Shown: positions 9,153 to 18,291 of the stretch, piece by piece | Layout of the letters: every line of letters starts with the position of its first letter | Numbering within the stretch: position 1 is the first letter of the stretch | From: Longilinea sp964536805 | Lineage (GTDB): Bacteria; Chloroflexota; Anaerolineae; Anaerolineales; Anaerolineaceae | Assembly (NCBI GenBank): GCA_964536805.1 | Contig: CAZHYQ010000004.1 | Location: 62,001 to 126,000, forward strand | DNA length: 64,000 bases | Direction: 5' to 3' | The notes under the pieces: generated by a model | Database searches by the model: none | What the model was told of the DNA's origin: nothing | Seen by the model: the letters and a program-made list of their open reading frames with translations, nothing else | Made by a program: the position numbers and the translations under genes

Positions 9153-9674
9153 ATGGCGCATTATTGCCTGATGTGCGGAACTGAACTCCAAACCATCTGG
9201 AATGAACGCGAAAGAGAGTCTTGTCCGCGTTGCGGCTGGCAGTATTATCCCCAACTAAAACTGAGCGCAGCTGGCATGATTGTGAAAAACGATAACCTGC
9301 TGTTGGTGCGGCGGGCTTTCGATCCATGGAAGGACAACTGGTATTTACCAGCCGGCTACGTTGAGGTGGATGAGAATCCGCGCGATGCAGCCCGGCGTGA
9401 AGTTCTTGAAGAAACCGGTCTGATGGTAAAGGTGGGCCGATTGTTGGGCGGTTATTACTTTGATGATGACCCGCGCGGAAACGGCTTTTTGCTCATTTAT
9501 GAATGCCGTTTACGGAGCGGCAACCTGCTTCTCACGCCGGAAACCAATGAAGCTGGTTATTTTTCACGCGAGCAATTGCCCCATCCCCTTGCAGGAGCTG
9601 GTCATGAACAGGCCATCCGCGACTGGAAGTCTGGCATGATGCAGATTACTGGAGCGACCATTGATGAACCCTGA
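9153..9674 (+). CDS. Nudix hydrolase with N-terminal zinc ribbon
   Basis: 173 residues. The N-terminal Cys pairs (YCLMCG and CPRCGW) form a zinc ribbon as in NADH pyrophosphatase-like Nudix proteins. The Nudix box is complete: G then five residues, E, seven residues, REVLEETGL (region GYVEVDENPRDAARREVLEE). Such enzymes hydrolyse nucleoside diphosphates linked to another moiety, often NADH, ADP-ribose or nucleotide sugars. It sits in the same operon between two FemX-like genes and overlaps the second by about 11 bases, so a role connected with nucleotide-sugar or cofactor clean-up in that pathway is plausible but not shown. Confidence 0.9.
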   Translation: MAHYCLMCGTELQTIWNERERESCPRCGWQYYPQLKLSAAGMIVKNDNLLLVRRAFDPWKDNWYLPAGYVEVDENPRDAARREVLEETGLMVKVGRLLGGYYFDDDPRGNGFLLIYECRLRSGNLLLTPETNEAGYFSREQLPHPLAGAGHEQAIRDWKSGMMQITGATIDEP

Positions 9675-10776
9675 GCCTACCAGCCCGGAAGACTGGGATG
9701 ATCTCATTGCCAGGCTGCCAAATGCTCATTTGCTGCAAACCTGGGAATGGGGCCAGGTAAAGACCCAGGTTGGGTGGACGCCGCAGACCTTCGTCTGGCG
9801 AGATGAAGACCAGCGAATCTGTGCCGCGGCCCTGGTGCTCGCGCGCGAACTACGCCTGGGTGGTTTTTCAGCCCGCCTAAGACTGCTGTATATCCCGCGC
9901 GGTCCGCTATTGGATTGGAATGATTCCGTCCTCCGAAAACGCGTGATCGATGATTTGGTAGCCTACGGCCGGAACGTTGGTGCACTGTTCGTCAAAATGG
10001 ACCCTGAAGTCATTTTAGCCTACGGACAGCCAGGAGCACCGGATGAGCAACTAATTCCGCTTGGACAGGAGATTGAACAGGAATTGTCCAATGCCGGCTG
10101 GCATTATTCCACTGAACAAATCCAATTCCGCAACACTGTCATACTCGATCTAAGCGGCAGCGAAGCGGATTGGCTTGCCCGCATGAAACAAAAAACCCGT
10201 TATAACCTGAGACTCGCAGAGAAAAAAGGTGTTACGGTGCGGCGGGGAACCAGCGGTGATTTTTCCCTGCTGTACCGCATGTATGGCGAAACATCCGTAC
10301 GGGATGGTTTTGTCATTCGCCCGCAAGGTTACTATGAAACCGTTTGGCGTAGCTTTATGACCCGGGATATGGCTTGCCCATTGATTGCAGAAGTGGAAGG
10401 AGAACCGGTGGCGGCCGTTTTTGTCTTCTGGTTTGCCAACCGTGCCTGGTATATTTACGGCATGTCGCGCGACCTGCACCGCGATAAAATGCCAAATTAT
10501 GTTCTGCAGTGGGAAGCCATGCGCCTGGCAAAAGAAAAGGGTTGCCAAACCTATGACCTGTGGGGCGCGCCGGAAGCATTTGACGAAAGCGATTCCATGT
10601 GGGGCGTTTACCGTTTTAAAGAAGGGTTGGGCGGCCGGGTGGTCCGGTCGCTTGGAGCCTGGGATTATCCAATCCGCGGGTTCTGGTACAACCTGTACTC
10701 GCGTCTTCTGCCGAAAATTCTCAATTGGATGCGCAACCGGGGAAAGGCGCGTACCCGCCAGGAGGTTAGTCTATGA
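9664..10776 (+). CDS. FemX/FemAB-like aminoacyltransferase, copy 2
   Basis: 370 residues from the ATG at 9664, chosen because GGAG lies 9 bases ahead; a TTG directly before it is the alternative. The protein is a paralogue of the 8162 gene: HLLQTWEWGQVK, ARMKQKTRYNLRLAEKK, YVLQWEAMRLAKEKGC, YDLWGAPEAF and MWGVYRFKEGLGG match position by position, with an extra segment of about 35 residues in the first half. Its start lies inside the end of the Nudix gene. As with copy 1, transfer of an amino acid to a peptidoglycan or other surface precursor is the family role; the acceptor is unknown. Confidence 0.87.
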   Translation: MNPEPTSPEDWDDLIARLPNAHLLQTWEWGQVKTQVGWTPQTFVWRDEDQRICAAALVLARELRLGGFSARLRLLYIPRGPLLDWNDSVLRKRVIDDLVAYGRNVGALFVKMDPEVILAYGQPGAPDEQLIPLGQEIEQELSNAGWHYSTEQIQFRNTVILDLSGSEADWLARMKQKTRYNLRLAEKKGVTVRRGTSGDFSLLYRMYGETSVRDGFVIRPQGYYETVWRSFMTRDMACPLIAEVEGEPVAAVFVFWFANRAWYIYGMSRDLHRDKMPNYVLQWEAMRLAKEKGCQTYDLWGAPEAFDESDSMWGVYRFKEGLGGRVVRSLGAWDYPIRGFWYNLYSRLLPKILNWMRNRGKARTRQEVSL

Positions 10777-11747
10777 AAATGCCGCGCATACGAATTGCCC
10801 ATTTGCCGACGCCGATTGAGCCGATGCCGCGCCTGAGCGCCCTCCTTGGCGGACCCCAGTTGTGGGTCAAGCGCGATGATCAAACCGGCCTTGCTTTTGG
10901 GGGTAACAAAACCCGAAAACTCGAATTCCTTCTGGCTCAAGCTCAGGCAAATGGCGCTAAAACGCTGGTGACGGTTGGCGGCGTTCAATCCAACCATTGC
11001 CGCCAGACGGCGGCCCTGGCTGCGCGCTTCAATATGGACTGCATCCTGGTGCTTAATGGTACACCGGGCCAAACCTTGTCAGGCAATTTGTTGCTGGATG
11101 ATTTGTTTGGCGCGGAAATTATCTGGACGGATCGTGAACAACGCGAAAAAAAATTGCAGGAGACATTTCAAAACGCCTGGGCAGCCGGCAGGAGGCCCTA
11201 CCTGGTGCCATTGGGTGCTTCGACACCGCTGGGTGCATTGGGTTATGCGGCTGCCTTCGAGGAATTGATGGATCAGAACGTGGTAAACCCGGATTGGATC
11301 GTGGTTGCTTCCTCATCAGGCGGGACGCAGGCTGGATTGGTTTTAGGCACGGTCCAGGCAAACTGGCATGGCAAAATCCTGGGAATCAGCATCGACCAGC
11401 CCGCGGATGATTTGAAAAGGATTGTCTCCACTCTGGCCAGTGACGCTGCAAGTTTGGTTGGAGAAAGACGGATACTTCATCCGGATGATGTAATAGTTAA
11501 TGCAGATTATCTGGGCGGAGGTTACGCGGTTCTTGGCGATGCAGAGGTAGAAGCCATCCGGCTGTTTGCAAAACTTGAAGGGCTGCTGCTCGATCCGGTT
11601 TATACTGGCCGCGCGGCCGCCGGTATGATTGATTTAATCCGAAAGGGCTTTTTTGATCCCCAGGATACGGTATTGTTCTGGCACACTGGCGGGACCCCTG
11701 CTTTATTTGCCGATAGCTACCGGGCGCAACTTAGCCACCCGGCTTAA
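10773..11747 (+). CDS. D-cysteine desulfhydrase / ACC deaminase family PLP enzyme
   Basis: 324 residues of fold-type II PLP enzymes. The PLP lysine is in LAFGGNKTRKLEFLL, followed by the GGVQSNHCRQTAA phosphate/substrate loop and a glycine-rich site ASSSGGTQAGL. This is the DcyD/ACC-deaminase family, which cleaves D-cysteine to pyruvate, sulfide and ammonia or opens aminocyclopropane carboxylate; D-cysteine is the more common bacterial substrate. The start codon overlaps the end of the second FemX-like gene (ATGA), so it is the last gene of that operon. ridA upstream could deal with the aminoacrylate intermediate. Confidence 0.9.
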   Translation: MKMPRIRIAHLPTPIEPMPRLSALLGGPQLWVKRDDQTGLAFGGNKTRKLEFLLAQAQANGAKTLVTVGGVQSNHCRQTAALAARFNMDCILVLNGTPGQTLSGNLLLDDLFGAEIIWTDREQREKKLQETFQNAWAAGRRPYLVPLGASTPLGALGYAAAFEELMDQNVVNPDWIVVASSSGGTQAGLVLGTVQANWHGKILGISIDQPADDLKRIVSTLASDAASLVGERRILHPDDVIVNADYLGGGYAVLGDAEVEAIRLFAKLEGLLLDPVYTGRAAAGMIDLIRKGFFDPQDTVLFWHTGGTPALFADSYRAQLSHPA

Positions 11748-11754
11748 GTCTCGG

Positions 11755-13896
11755 CTATTTTCCTGTCGGACGCCAGGCCGGGCTGAAATCGGCGGCTGGA
11801 TCTGTGGTCAAACGGACAATATCGGATCCGTTGATGGACATACGGTAAATATCGTGATTTGTGCCATCCGGCCAGGATTCAAAGGTCAGATAATAGCCAT
11901 CCATCGAAACGCTGGGTTTGTACATTGGACCGTAGGCGCCAAAATTTTCCACTGGGATGCGAAATTCTTTTGAGGTTTTTCGATCTTCATATCGGAGGGC
12001 TGTCAACCAGGTGTTGACGTTATTGTTGCGGACCTGCGAGTAATAAATTATTTGCCCATCCGGCGCCCAAACGGGTGTTTGATCGTTGGCATCGCCTGAA
12101 ATCGTGAATTGCTCATCCAACATTCCCGAGTCGGCCATAATCCATATTTGGTCAAAAATGTTTGTGCGGACAAACGCGATCTGCATGCCGCTCGGCGACC
12201 AGGTCGGCTGCCGGTCAAAATAGCGCGTAGCAGATAATTCCTGCAACTCGCTGGTTTCAAGGTTAAAGACAAAAATGTGGGGTCTGCCTGTGCGCAGAGA
12301 AGTAAAAGCCATTTTCTTACCGTCCGGCGACCAGGCGGGGTCAAAATCGCCCGCCGGACTGGGCGGCACAGGCAGGGCCGTAGGCTGGCTGTTTGTTGCC
12401 AGATCGACCATGAATATTTTTGCTCCCGGATAGGTACCTTCTTTGCGCCGGCAAGGCGAAATGAAAGCGACTTTCATTCCATCGGATGACCAGGTGGGTT
12501 GGCAGGCGCCCTCATTCATGCTCGTCACCTGCACCTGATTGCTCCCATCGCTGTTCATCATCCAGAGTTGCATAATCCCAGTCCGGTCAGAAACGAAGAT
12601 GATCTGGCCCATGCCTCCGCCCAATGGGGTGGCTGAGGGGATGATGGTATCTGGGGTGGATGGTACAACGATTGATTCCGGCGTGGCTGTACTCGTCTCG
12701 ATCGCATTCACATTCGTTTGCATGGTCGCTGTGGCTTTACCCGGCTGACCTGTTTCGGTTTTCAATTCCTGGGTGGAAATAACGGCTGAGGATTCCATGG
12801 TCGGGGTTGCGCCCGGCATCGCGTTCGGATTAGTCAGTGCGGCTTTTGTAAGATCGGGAAACGCGATAAAGAGTCCCAGGAGCGAGCCGAGCAAAACCAT
12901 GAGAATAATGGCAAACACGCGCAGGGCAGGCGATTGTCGCCGCTTGCGGCTGATCGACTGACGGGGAGGTAAATTACCCGATACCGAACCACTATCAGGG
13001 GTACTTACATTTTCAACGGGCGGCTCCCCGTTTGCCTGAGATGCGGGCGGAGGAGCAATACTGGGCTTTTTCTGGGTGAGTTCAGTCAAGTTTACGGAGT
13101 CTGCCAGACTTTGCTTGAAATCAGCCGCTGTTTGATACCGATCGTCTGGATCAACTTCCAAAGCTTTTTCGATGGTACTGGCCAGTTTTCGATTGATACG
13201 CGGCATCAATTCGCGAATTGGCGTCAATTCCGCTTTACCGGTTGCGCGTGCCAGACTATCTTCAGGAATAACCCCTGTCAGGGCGGCATATAGGGTGGCA
13301 CCTAAAGAATAGATATCGGTGCGTTCATCGGTACGGGCAGTGCCATATTGCTCGGGCGGCGAATATCCAGGCGTCATTGCACGTGCGCCGGTTGTGGTCG
13401 CCTGTCCGCCTTGAACGACTTTTGCAAGGCCAAAATCCACCAGAAGGACTTCTCCGTCCGGGGTTATTTTTATATTTCCAGGTTTGATATCGCGGTGCAG
13501 CACAGTAGGCATGCGGGAATGCATGTAGGTCAGTGCATCGCATATGGCAGCCCCGATTAGTACAACTTCATTTTCGCTTAGGGTGCCAACCCGTTCAATA
13601 CGCTGCCGTAAATCTTCACCGTCAATGTAATCCATGATCAGGTACTGGCCCTGATCATTCATTTGAAAATAATCACCGACCCGCGGCAGGTTGGGGTGGC
13701 GCAAGCTGGCCAGAATACTGGCTTCCCGTTGAAATTGCCGGGCATACTCGTCCGTCAGAAAAAGATTCTCTTTAACCGCAACCCCAACGCCCAGGTTTTC
13801 ATCCGTGGCACGGTAAACAGCACCCATTCCCCCCTGCCCAAGGATGGAAACGATGCGGTATCGATTGTTTAATAGCGTGCCTGCGGCAAGTGGCAT
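11755..13896 (-). CDS. Membrane Ser/Thr protein kinase with TolB-like propeller
   Basis: 713 residues from the ATG at 13896, where MPLAAGTLLNNRYRIV matches how kinases of this group begin; an upstream TTG at 13953 would add 19 residues. The kinase domain has LGQGGMGAVYRA, the VAVKE lysine, HRDIKPGN, VDFGLAKV and GYSPPEQYG, so it should be active. It is followed by a Pro/Gln-rich linker, one membrane helix (VFAIILMVLLGSLLGLF), a Thr-rich outer linker and four to five PD40/TolB repeats (IIFVSDRTG, PTWSSDGMKVAF, PAWSPDGKKMAF, PTWSPSGMQIAF, PVWAPDGQIIYY). The propeller is presumably extracytoplasmic and could sense a ligand. The FHA protein at 38.4 kb is a possible reader of its phosphorylations. 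Confidence 0.9.
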   Translation of the reverse strand: MPLAAGTLLNNRYRIVSILGQGGMGAVYRATDENLGVGVAVKENLFLTDEYARQFQREASILASLRHPNLPRVGDYFQMNDQGQYLIMDYIDGEDLRQRIERVGTLSENEVVLIGAAICDALTYMHSRMPTVLHRDIKPGNIKITPDGEVLLVDFGLAKVVQGGQATTTGARAMTPGYSPPEQYGTARTDERTDIYSLGATLYAALTGVIPEDSLARATGKAELTPIRELMPRINRKLASTIEKALEVDPDDRYQTAADFKQSLADSVNLTELTQKKPSIAPPPASQANGEPPVENVSTPDSGSVSGNLPPRQSISRKRRQSPALRVFAIILMVLLGSLLGLFIAFPDLTKAALTNPNAMPGATPTMESSAVISTQELKTETGQPGKATATMQTNVNAIETSTATPESIVVPSTPDTIIPSATPLGGGMGQIIFVSDRTGIMQLWMMNSDGSNQVQVTSMNEGACQPTWSSDGMKVAFISPCRRKEGTYPGAKIFMVDLATNSQPTALPVPPSPAGDFDPAWSPDGKKMAFTSLRTGRPHIFVFNLETSELQELSATRYFDRQPTWSPSGMQIAFVRTNIFDQIWIMADSGMLDEQFTISGDANDQTPVWAPDGQIIYYSQVRNNNVNTWLTALRYEDRKTSKEFRIPVENFGAYGPMYKPSVSMDGYYLTFESWPDGTNHDIYRMSINGSDIVRLTTDPAADFSPAWRPTGK

Positions 13897-13997
13897 TCCA
13901 TCTGTCCCACGGTTGTCTACAATGATTTTACCTTCGACTGATGGATCATGCAAACAAACCCGATCACATTACAAAAAAGAAAGTTTACCATACATGC

Positions 13998-14003
13998 TAT
14001 AAT
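13998..14003 (+). promoter_or_regulatory. -10 box, extended type (TGCTATAAT)
   Basis: A perfect TATAAT preceded by TGC lies 38 bases before the ATG at 14042. No -35 is evident; the extended TGn motif may compensate. Confidence 0.45.
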
Positions 14004-14041
14004 CACCCAAAAGGTTGCCCTTTTCATTCATCCCTGCATCC

Positions 14042-15055
14042 ATGAATCTTGATATTCGAACTGCAGTTTTGACCGCAATTTTTATGGCCGCTGTTGGCGG
14101 TTTGATTGTATTTCTGGTTGGCATCCGCACGATTCGATCCGGGTTAAAATTGCCGTTCTTTCGAAAACGCCAGGATTTATTGGTACGCGGTTGGAGGAAT
14201 ATTTTTGTCGCTCTACTGTTGGGTGTCGTGGCTTTTGCCATTGGCAGGTTTGGCGAACCGGCTGTATATAAGGTTTTTCCACCCTCGCCGACCATCACGC
14301 AAACGCCCACCATTACAATCACGCCAACGATCACCTTAACGCCAACCATCACATTAACACCGACCATCACCAATACACCATCCATCACTCCCACCCCGAT
14401 GATGCCCGAAGAAATTGCTACGCTATTTAGCGGAATTGTCACTCCGGGGGCTGAAGCTGTCTTCAGCGCGCTTCAATTCTCCAAAGCAATCGATGAGTCC
14501 CGCCTGCCGGTGAACGCCGCCGTCGAGTTTGCCAACCCGGTTGGAAAAATCTACGCAACTTTCAGTTATAACAATATGCAGGACGGAGTCCAGTGGAGTG
14601 CGCTCTGGTACCGGGTGCAGGATCAAAAATTGATTTGTTACGAAACGCAAGCCTGGAGCGGTGGTACAGGCGGTTATGGCTATTCTGAGTGCGAACCGCT
14701 TTCGACCGAATGGTTGCCTGGAGAATTTGAAGTTCAGGTTTTCCTTGGGATGCAATGGCAAGTCTCGGGACGCTTTACCGTGACGGGAACACCGCCGACA
14801 GCCGCGCCGACGCGTACATCGACCTCGACAAGAACCTCGACCGTGACGGCCGGTCCATCACCGACCCGCACAGCGACCCGTACCCCGCGCCCCAGCGCTA
14901 CTTTGACGGTTACGCGTACCCTGCCGCCTTCCAGCACGCCAAGACCGCCTACGATAACATCCACCCATGCGCCGACGTGGACTTCCTCTCCGACAAGGCC
15001 GACCAATACCAAGGCACCCTGGCCGACTCTGACGCCCAGTCCAACTCCAAAATAA
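14042..15055 (+). CDS. Membrane protein with Thr/Pro-rich linkers
   Basis: 337 residues from the ATG at 14042 (a TTG nine codons upstream is less likely). Two membrane helices (about 7-28 and 50-68) flank a short basic loop KLPFFRKRQD. A Thr-Pro repeat linker (about 82-120) leads to a folded segment of about 130 residues containing YNNMQDGVQWSALWYRVQD and a conserved-looking GGTGGYGYSECEPL, and then a second, long Thr/Ser/Pro/Arg-rich tail to the C-terminus. The middle segment resembles extracytoplasmic beta-sandwich domains seen in Chloroflexota proteins, but I do not recognise a named family. The Thr-rich parts are likely extended and possibly glycosylated. It lies beside the kinase in divergent orientation. 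Confidence 0.7.
   Translation: MNLDIRTAVLTAIFMAAVGGLIVFLVGIRTIRSGLKLPFFRKRQDLLVRGWRNIFVALLLGVVAFAIGRFGEPAVYKVFPPSPTITQTPTITITPTITLTPTITLTPTITNTPSITPTPMMPEEIATLFSGIVTPGAEAVFSALQFSKAIDESRLPVNAAVEFANPVGKIYATFSYNNMQDGVQWSALWYRVQDQKLICYETQAWSGGTGGYGYSECEPLSTEWLPGEFEVQVFLGMQWQVSGRFTVTGTPPTAAPTRTSTSTRTSTVTAGPSPTRTATRTPRPSATLTVTRTLPPSSTPRPPTITSTHAPTWTSSPTRPTNTKAPWPTLTPSPTPK
14285..14392 (+). repeat. Six 18-bp tandem repeats encoding TPTITx
   Basis: Six consecutive 18-base units (starting at 14285, 14303, 14321, 14339, 14357 and 14375) encode SPTITQ, TPTITI, TPTITL, TPTITL, TPTITN and TPSITP. Units three and four differ at only two bases, indicating recent duplication. This is a variable-length linker inside the membrane protein gene. 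Confidence 0.9.
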
Positions 15056-15112
15056 ATAGAAACAGAAAATTACCGAAAAAATTTTCCGCCGAACCGATTT
15101 TTTTCAGATTAT

Positions 15113-16906
15113 TTAAGAATTGATGGTATGTCCGCGTCTCGTTTTGTACTGGTCGGCTTGATACGCACGAATGGCCGAAAAGGCGTTTTCAAGCCCAACA
15201 GGTATGGGTTTACCTTGATTGCGCAAATTTTCCCGCGCAGACTGCAAGACCGCGGAATACATGCCGACCAGTTCAAAAATGGTATCTTCGGCGTTGGCTT
15301 TTTGTTTTTGCAACTGGACAAAACTTAAGATTGGCATGGATTGCAACATGCTGGTAATTTCCTGGTTGGCACTCTGGCGGCGGAGTTCTTCCAGTACCTT
15401 ACTGCTGCCGCGAACAAGGTTTTCGGCAGTGATTCGCCAGGCTTCGATGTGCTGGTTGAGTATGACCTGTTCATTGGTCGAAAAGGACCCGATATCGATC
15501 CATTCCAACCGGACGCCATGAATGCGAGCCCGTTCAGGAAATCCGCTGGCAAAATTTTGGAAGAAATTGCTTAATTGCGGGCGGGGAACAAAATTCGGCG
15601 CAACTGCGACATGCGCGGTGGTGGTTGAATAAAAATGCTGAAAGCGCGGTTTGCGGGCGTGTTTATGCTCCCGGAAAGGCAGCGGGATGGACTTGGAAAA
15701 ATTCCTGGGGCGGTGGGGGAAAAGCGGCTGCGAGTACAACCGCCGCGATCGGACGTAGCGCCGGTTGGACCATATTTTCCGATGAATGGCGCCTTCCATG
15801 GCGAGCTGCCTTTGAATTTCAGGTTCCCCAATTGCAGCCAGCAATTCACCCAGCGTATGCTCGCTGATAAAGCGGACCAATTCCTCCTGGACCAGGCGCT
15901 GCATGGTGAATGACCAGAGCTCGCCAAGACTGTTTTGATAGGTAAGCGAGTAGACAGCTTGCCGGCGGAACGGATAGGGCCGGCCAAGAGAGGTTTGATC
16001 GACACCGCGCCAGACACTGAATATCAAACGCAAATCCTTGACATTGATCAGAATGCCATCGTTTGTTCTTGCTTCAACGCTGAAACAGGCAGTTTGATCC
16101 CGTAAATCGATGATTTGCCGGAGCCGCTCAAAGCCATCCAGGATACTAACGGCTGGCAGATATTGCGGTTTGCCTACGGAGCCGTTTAACCTGGCAGGCT
16201 GATTCAGGTTTTCAGAGGAAGATTCAACAAAAACTGAAAAATAACGGGCCAGAAAATCTATGATGCGCTGAAGGAAGGGCCTGGCGTGTTTTTGGATGCG
16301 TAAATTCGGGCTGATGGGGTGAAAGGCCCCATTGATCTTTTCAAAAACTGCCACAAATTCAACATTGACCTGCACCAGGCTTGGACCGCCAATGCGGATG
16401 ACCGGCGAGTCCAATTGTTTGCGGCTCAGGGCCTCATTGTTGATCACGAGCATTTCCATTTGCGGGAAGGCAAAAGCAGCCCGGCTGATGAACTCGCGCC
16501 CGATGGATGATTTTGGCAGCTCAAAGATGTCCATCAGGTAGATGGCGGCAATTTCGAGCGCCAGCCAGGCAGGAACAAAGAAGGTGATCAGGCGAGATAA
16601 GGTGTCTCCGGCCAGAAAAAATCCCAAAAAATGATCCAGGAAGATAAGTGCTTGTGCGAGGAGAGAGCCTGTTGGGTCCAATTGAAGGTGCAACAAACGG
16701 ATGGAGGCATCGCTCCACGGGTGGTACCAGAAAGCCGTGAGCAACCAGGTTGAGATGAACAGGAATCCAACAATAGCACCGCGAATATTTCCACCAGCCT
16801 GGGTTAAGGCAAATACTCTAGAAAGGGCTAACTCGAATGCCGCAATGATCGAATCATGTTGATCGATGGTTTGGTCGTTGGTCGAGGAGATGGGTTCGGT
16901 ATTCAT
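15113..16906 (-). CDS. Large membrane protein with SPFH-like region (SPFH-A)
   Basis: 597 residues, not assigned to a named family. The N-terminal third has three hydrophobic helices (IRGAIVGFLFISTWLLTAFW, LLAQALIFLDHFLGFFLAG, ITFFVPAWLALEIAAIYLM). The soluble part has elements reminiscent of SPFH/band-7 proteins: VIRIGGPSLVQVNVEFVAVFE, QIIDLRDQTACFSVEARTNDGILINVKDLRLIF and a later helical region HIEAWRITAENLVRGSSKVLEEL. Its ATG overlaps the stop of the upstream gene by 4 bases (ATGA), so the pair is translationally coupled. SPFH proteins oligomerise into membrane rings and organise microdomains or proteases; that role is inferred by resemblance only. Confidence 0.7.
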   Translation of the reverse strand: MNTEPISSTNDQTIDQHDSIIAAFELALSRVFALTQAGGNIRGAIVGFLFISTWLLTAFWYHPWSDASIRLLHLQLDPTGSLLAQALIFLDHFLGFFLAGDTLSRLITFFVPAWLALEIAAIYLMDIFELPKSSIGREFISRAAFAFPQMEMLVINNEALSRKQLDSPVIRIGGPSLVQVNVEFVAVFEKINGAFHPISPNLRIQKHARPFLQRIIDFLARYFSVFVESSSENLNQPARLNGSVGKPQYLPAVSILDGFERLRQIIDLRDQTACFSVEARTNDGILINVKDLRLIFSVWRGVDQTSLGRPYPFRRQAVYSLTYQNSLGELWSFTMQRLVQEELVRFISEHTLGELLAAIGEPEIQRQLAMEGAIHRKIWSNRRYVRSRRLYSQPLFPHRPRNFSKSIPLPFREHKHARKPRFQHFYSTTTAHVAVAPNFVPRPQLSNFFQNFASGFPERARIHGVRLEWIDIGSFSTNEQVILNQHIEAWRITAENLVRGSSKVLEELRRQSANQEITSMLQSMPILSFVQLQKQKANAEDTIFELVGMYSAVLQSARENLRNQGKPIPVGLENAFSAIRAYQADQYKTRRGHTINS

Positions 16907-18279
16907 AAATCAGGTTGCTTTTCAACCCAATCCAGCAACTCCTGCAGTTGGGTTATTTCATTGACAGTCAGGCTGTGTAACGCCGAGTCGCGTTCACACA
17001 AATCCAAATTTCCGCGGATTAACCTCTTCAGTAATTCCTTCCCGGTGAATTTATCATTTGGCGCAATATTAACAAATGACTGGCTGGCACCTTCTGCCAC
17101 ACGGATGTAGGCATCCTCCTGGCCTTTGCGTGTGACTAGATCGCGCTGCTGGTCCACCAGGATGCGGTCCTGACGGGCACGTTCCAACCAGGATGTTTTC
17201 CATCGTTGGACGAGCTGGTTTTCGACCTCATCCGGCATCCGCAGGTTGTAGATTTCCAAACGGGTTACCTGGATGCCGCGCCTTTTTAATAATTTATATT
17301 CGCGGCTGTCTTCGAGGTTGCCAGATTCCAAGCCAAAATTATTCAAAGTTGGCGCTTTTTCTTCCATGAGGCGCGCTCGAATTACCTTCAGCATGGCTGT
17401 GATGGTGCTGTTGTGATTTATTTTTTGTTGAAATAGTTCGTCCAGGGTGTATTTCCCCAGGAGTTCGCGCCAAACATCCGCAGCCAGGTGAGCTGGCAGC
17501 CAATCCCAGCGGCGGTTGCGATTGGCAGCATCGATTGGATAATTTAGATCGATGTTTTGTCCAAGAATGGCCTTTTCGACGGACGAAGGACGGTAACCGA
17601 ACTGGGTATTGCCCTCGCCCGGGGTTGATTCAAGCCGGAAATAGACCGTGATGGTAGAGACTATTTCAATGCCGTCGCGTGTCAATGCGCGCGTTTCGTT
17701 GCGTTGGTTCTGGCGGGCCTGGTATTCCGCCAGTGTTTCTTTTTTCCCTTTCTCCGCAAAAGGCGATAGGTTATTCGGCGAGCTGGGTAACAAACCTATG
17801 GTTTTCTTGTGCAACCGCAAATCAACGACCGTATCCGGTGACACGGATTCCCTTCGTTTGGTGAAGGTGATGCCGGGACCGATGGCACGGATAAACCGGG
17901 TGGGCGTTTTTAACAGCGCTGCGCTGGCTGTATCCACCAGGATGACACCCGGACCAGAGCGCTGTTCCTCGCCTTTTCGTTTTTGAATTTCGCCGTCAAT
18001 GATTGAAATTGCCTGGCCATGCAACCCTAATGGATAAATCAGCAAACGGTAAAAGGATTGCAGCCGCTCGTGAATGGTTTTGACTGGCAGGGTGAATTGA
18101 GAAAAGAATGCCAGCCAAAAAATCAATCCGATGAGGATTAAGAATGCATCGAGCAGGAATGTGATTTCGTTGAAATCCCTGCGGTTTAGATAGACGTACA
18201 AAATCAAGGCACCGGCAACAATCAGGAACGGCCGTCGCCAGGGTGGTTTGAAGAGGTTGCGGAGGCTGAATTTCCCCAT
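16903..18279 (-). CDS. Membrane protein with SPFH-like domain (SPFH-B)
   Basis: 458 residues from the ATG at 18279; a GTG at 18297 is possible but lies across the likely -10 box. Two membrane helices (LIVAGALILYVYL and LLDAFLILIGLIFWLAFF) precede an SPFH-like domain: GPGVILVDTASAALLKTP, IRAIGPGITFTKRRE, VVDLRLHKK, ALTRDGIEIVSTITVYFRL. A helical segment follows (NLRMPDEVENQLVQRWKTSW) and ends in LVTRKGQEDAYIRVAEGASQ. The pattern of a beta-rich SPFH core followed by a charged helix matches stomatin-like proteins. It is the first gene of a two-gene operon with the 597-residue protein. Its biological role is unknown. Confidence 0.75.
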   Translation of the reverse strand: MGKFSLRNLFKPPWRRPFLIVAGALILYVYLNRRDFNEITFLLDAFLILIGLIFWLAFFSQFTLPVKTIHERLQSFYRLLIYPLGLHGQAISIIDGEIQKRKGEEQRSGPGVILVDTASAALLKTPTRFIRAIGPGITFTKRRESVSPDTVVDLRLHKKTIGLLPSSPNNLSPFAEKGKKETLAEYQARQNQRNETRALTRDGIEIVSTITVYFRLESTPGEGNTQFGYRPSSVEKAILGQNIDLNYPIDAANRNRRWDWLPAHLAADVWRELLGKYTLDELFQQKINHNSTITAMLKVIRARLMEEKAPTLNNFGLESGNLEDSREYKLLKRRGIQVTRLEIYNLRMPDEVENQLVQRWKTSWLERARQDRILVDQQRDLVTRKGQEDAYIRVAEGASQSFVNIAPNDKFTGKELLKRLIRGNLDLCERDSALHSLTVNEITQLQELLDWVEKQPDL

Positions 18280-18285
18280 ATATGA

Positions 18286-18291
18286 ATTGTA
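18286..18291 (-). promoter_or_regulatory. -10 box 6 nt before the SPFH-B start
   Basis: TACAAT on the minus strand (within GTTATACAATTC) ends exactly 6 bases before the ATG at 18279, and there is no ribosome-binding sequence. This is the spacing expected if transcription starts at the start codon. Confidence 0.4.

Noticed and set aside
13969..14442. 157-codon minus-strand frame rich in Val-Met-Val-Gly-Val
   Set aside because: It is the antisense of the 18-bp TPTITx repeats and surrounding gene; repeats of period three keep all frames open.
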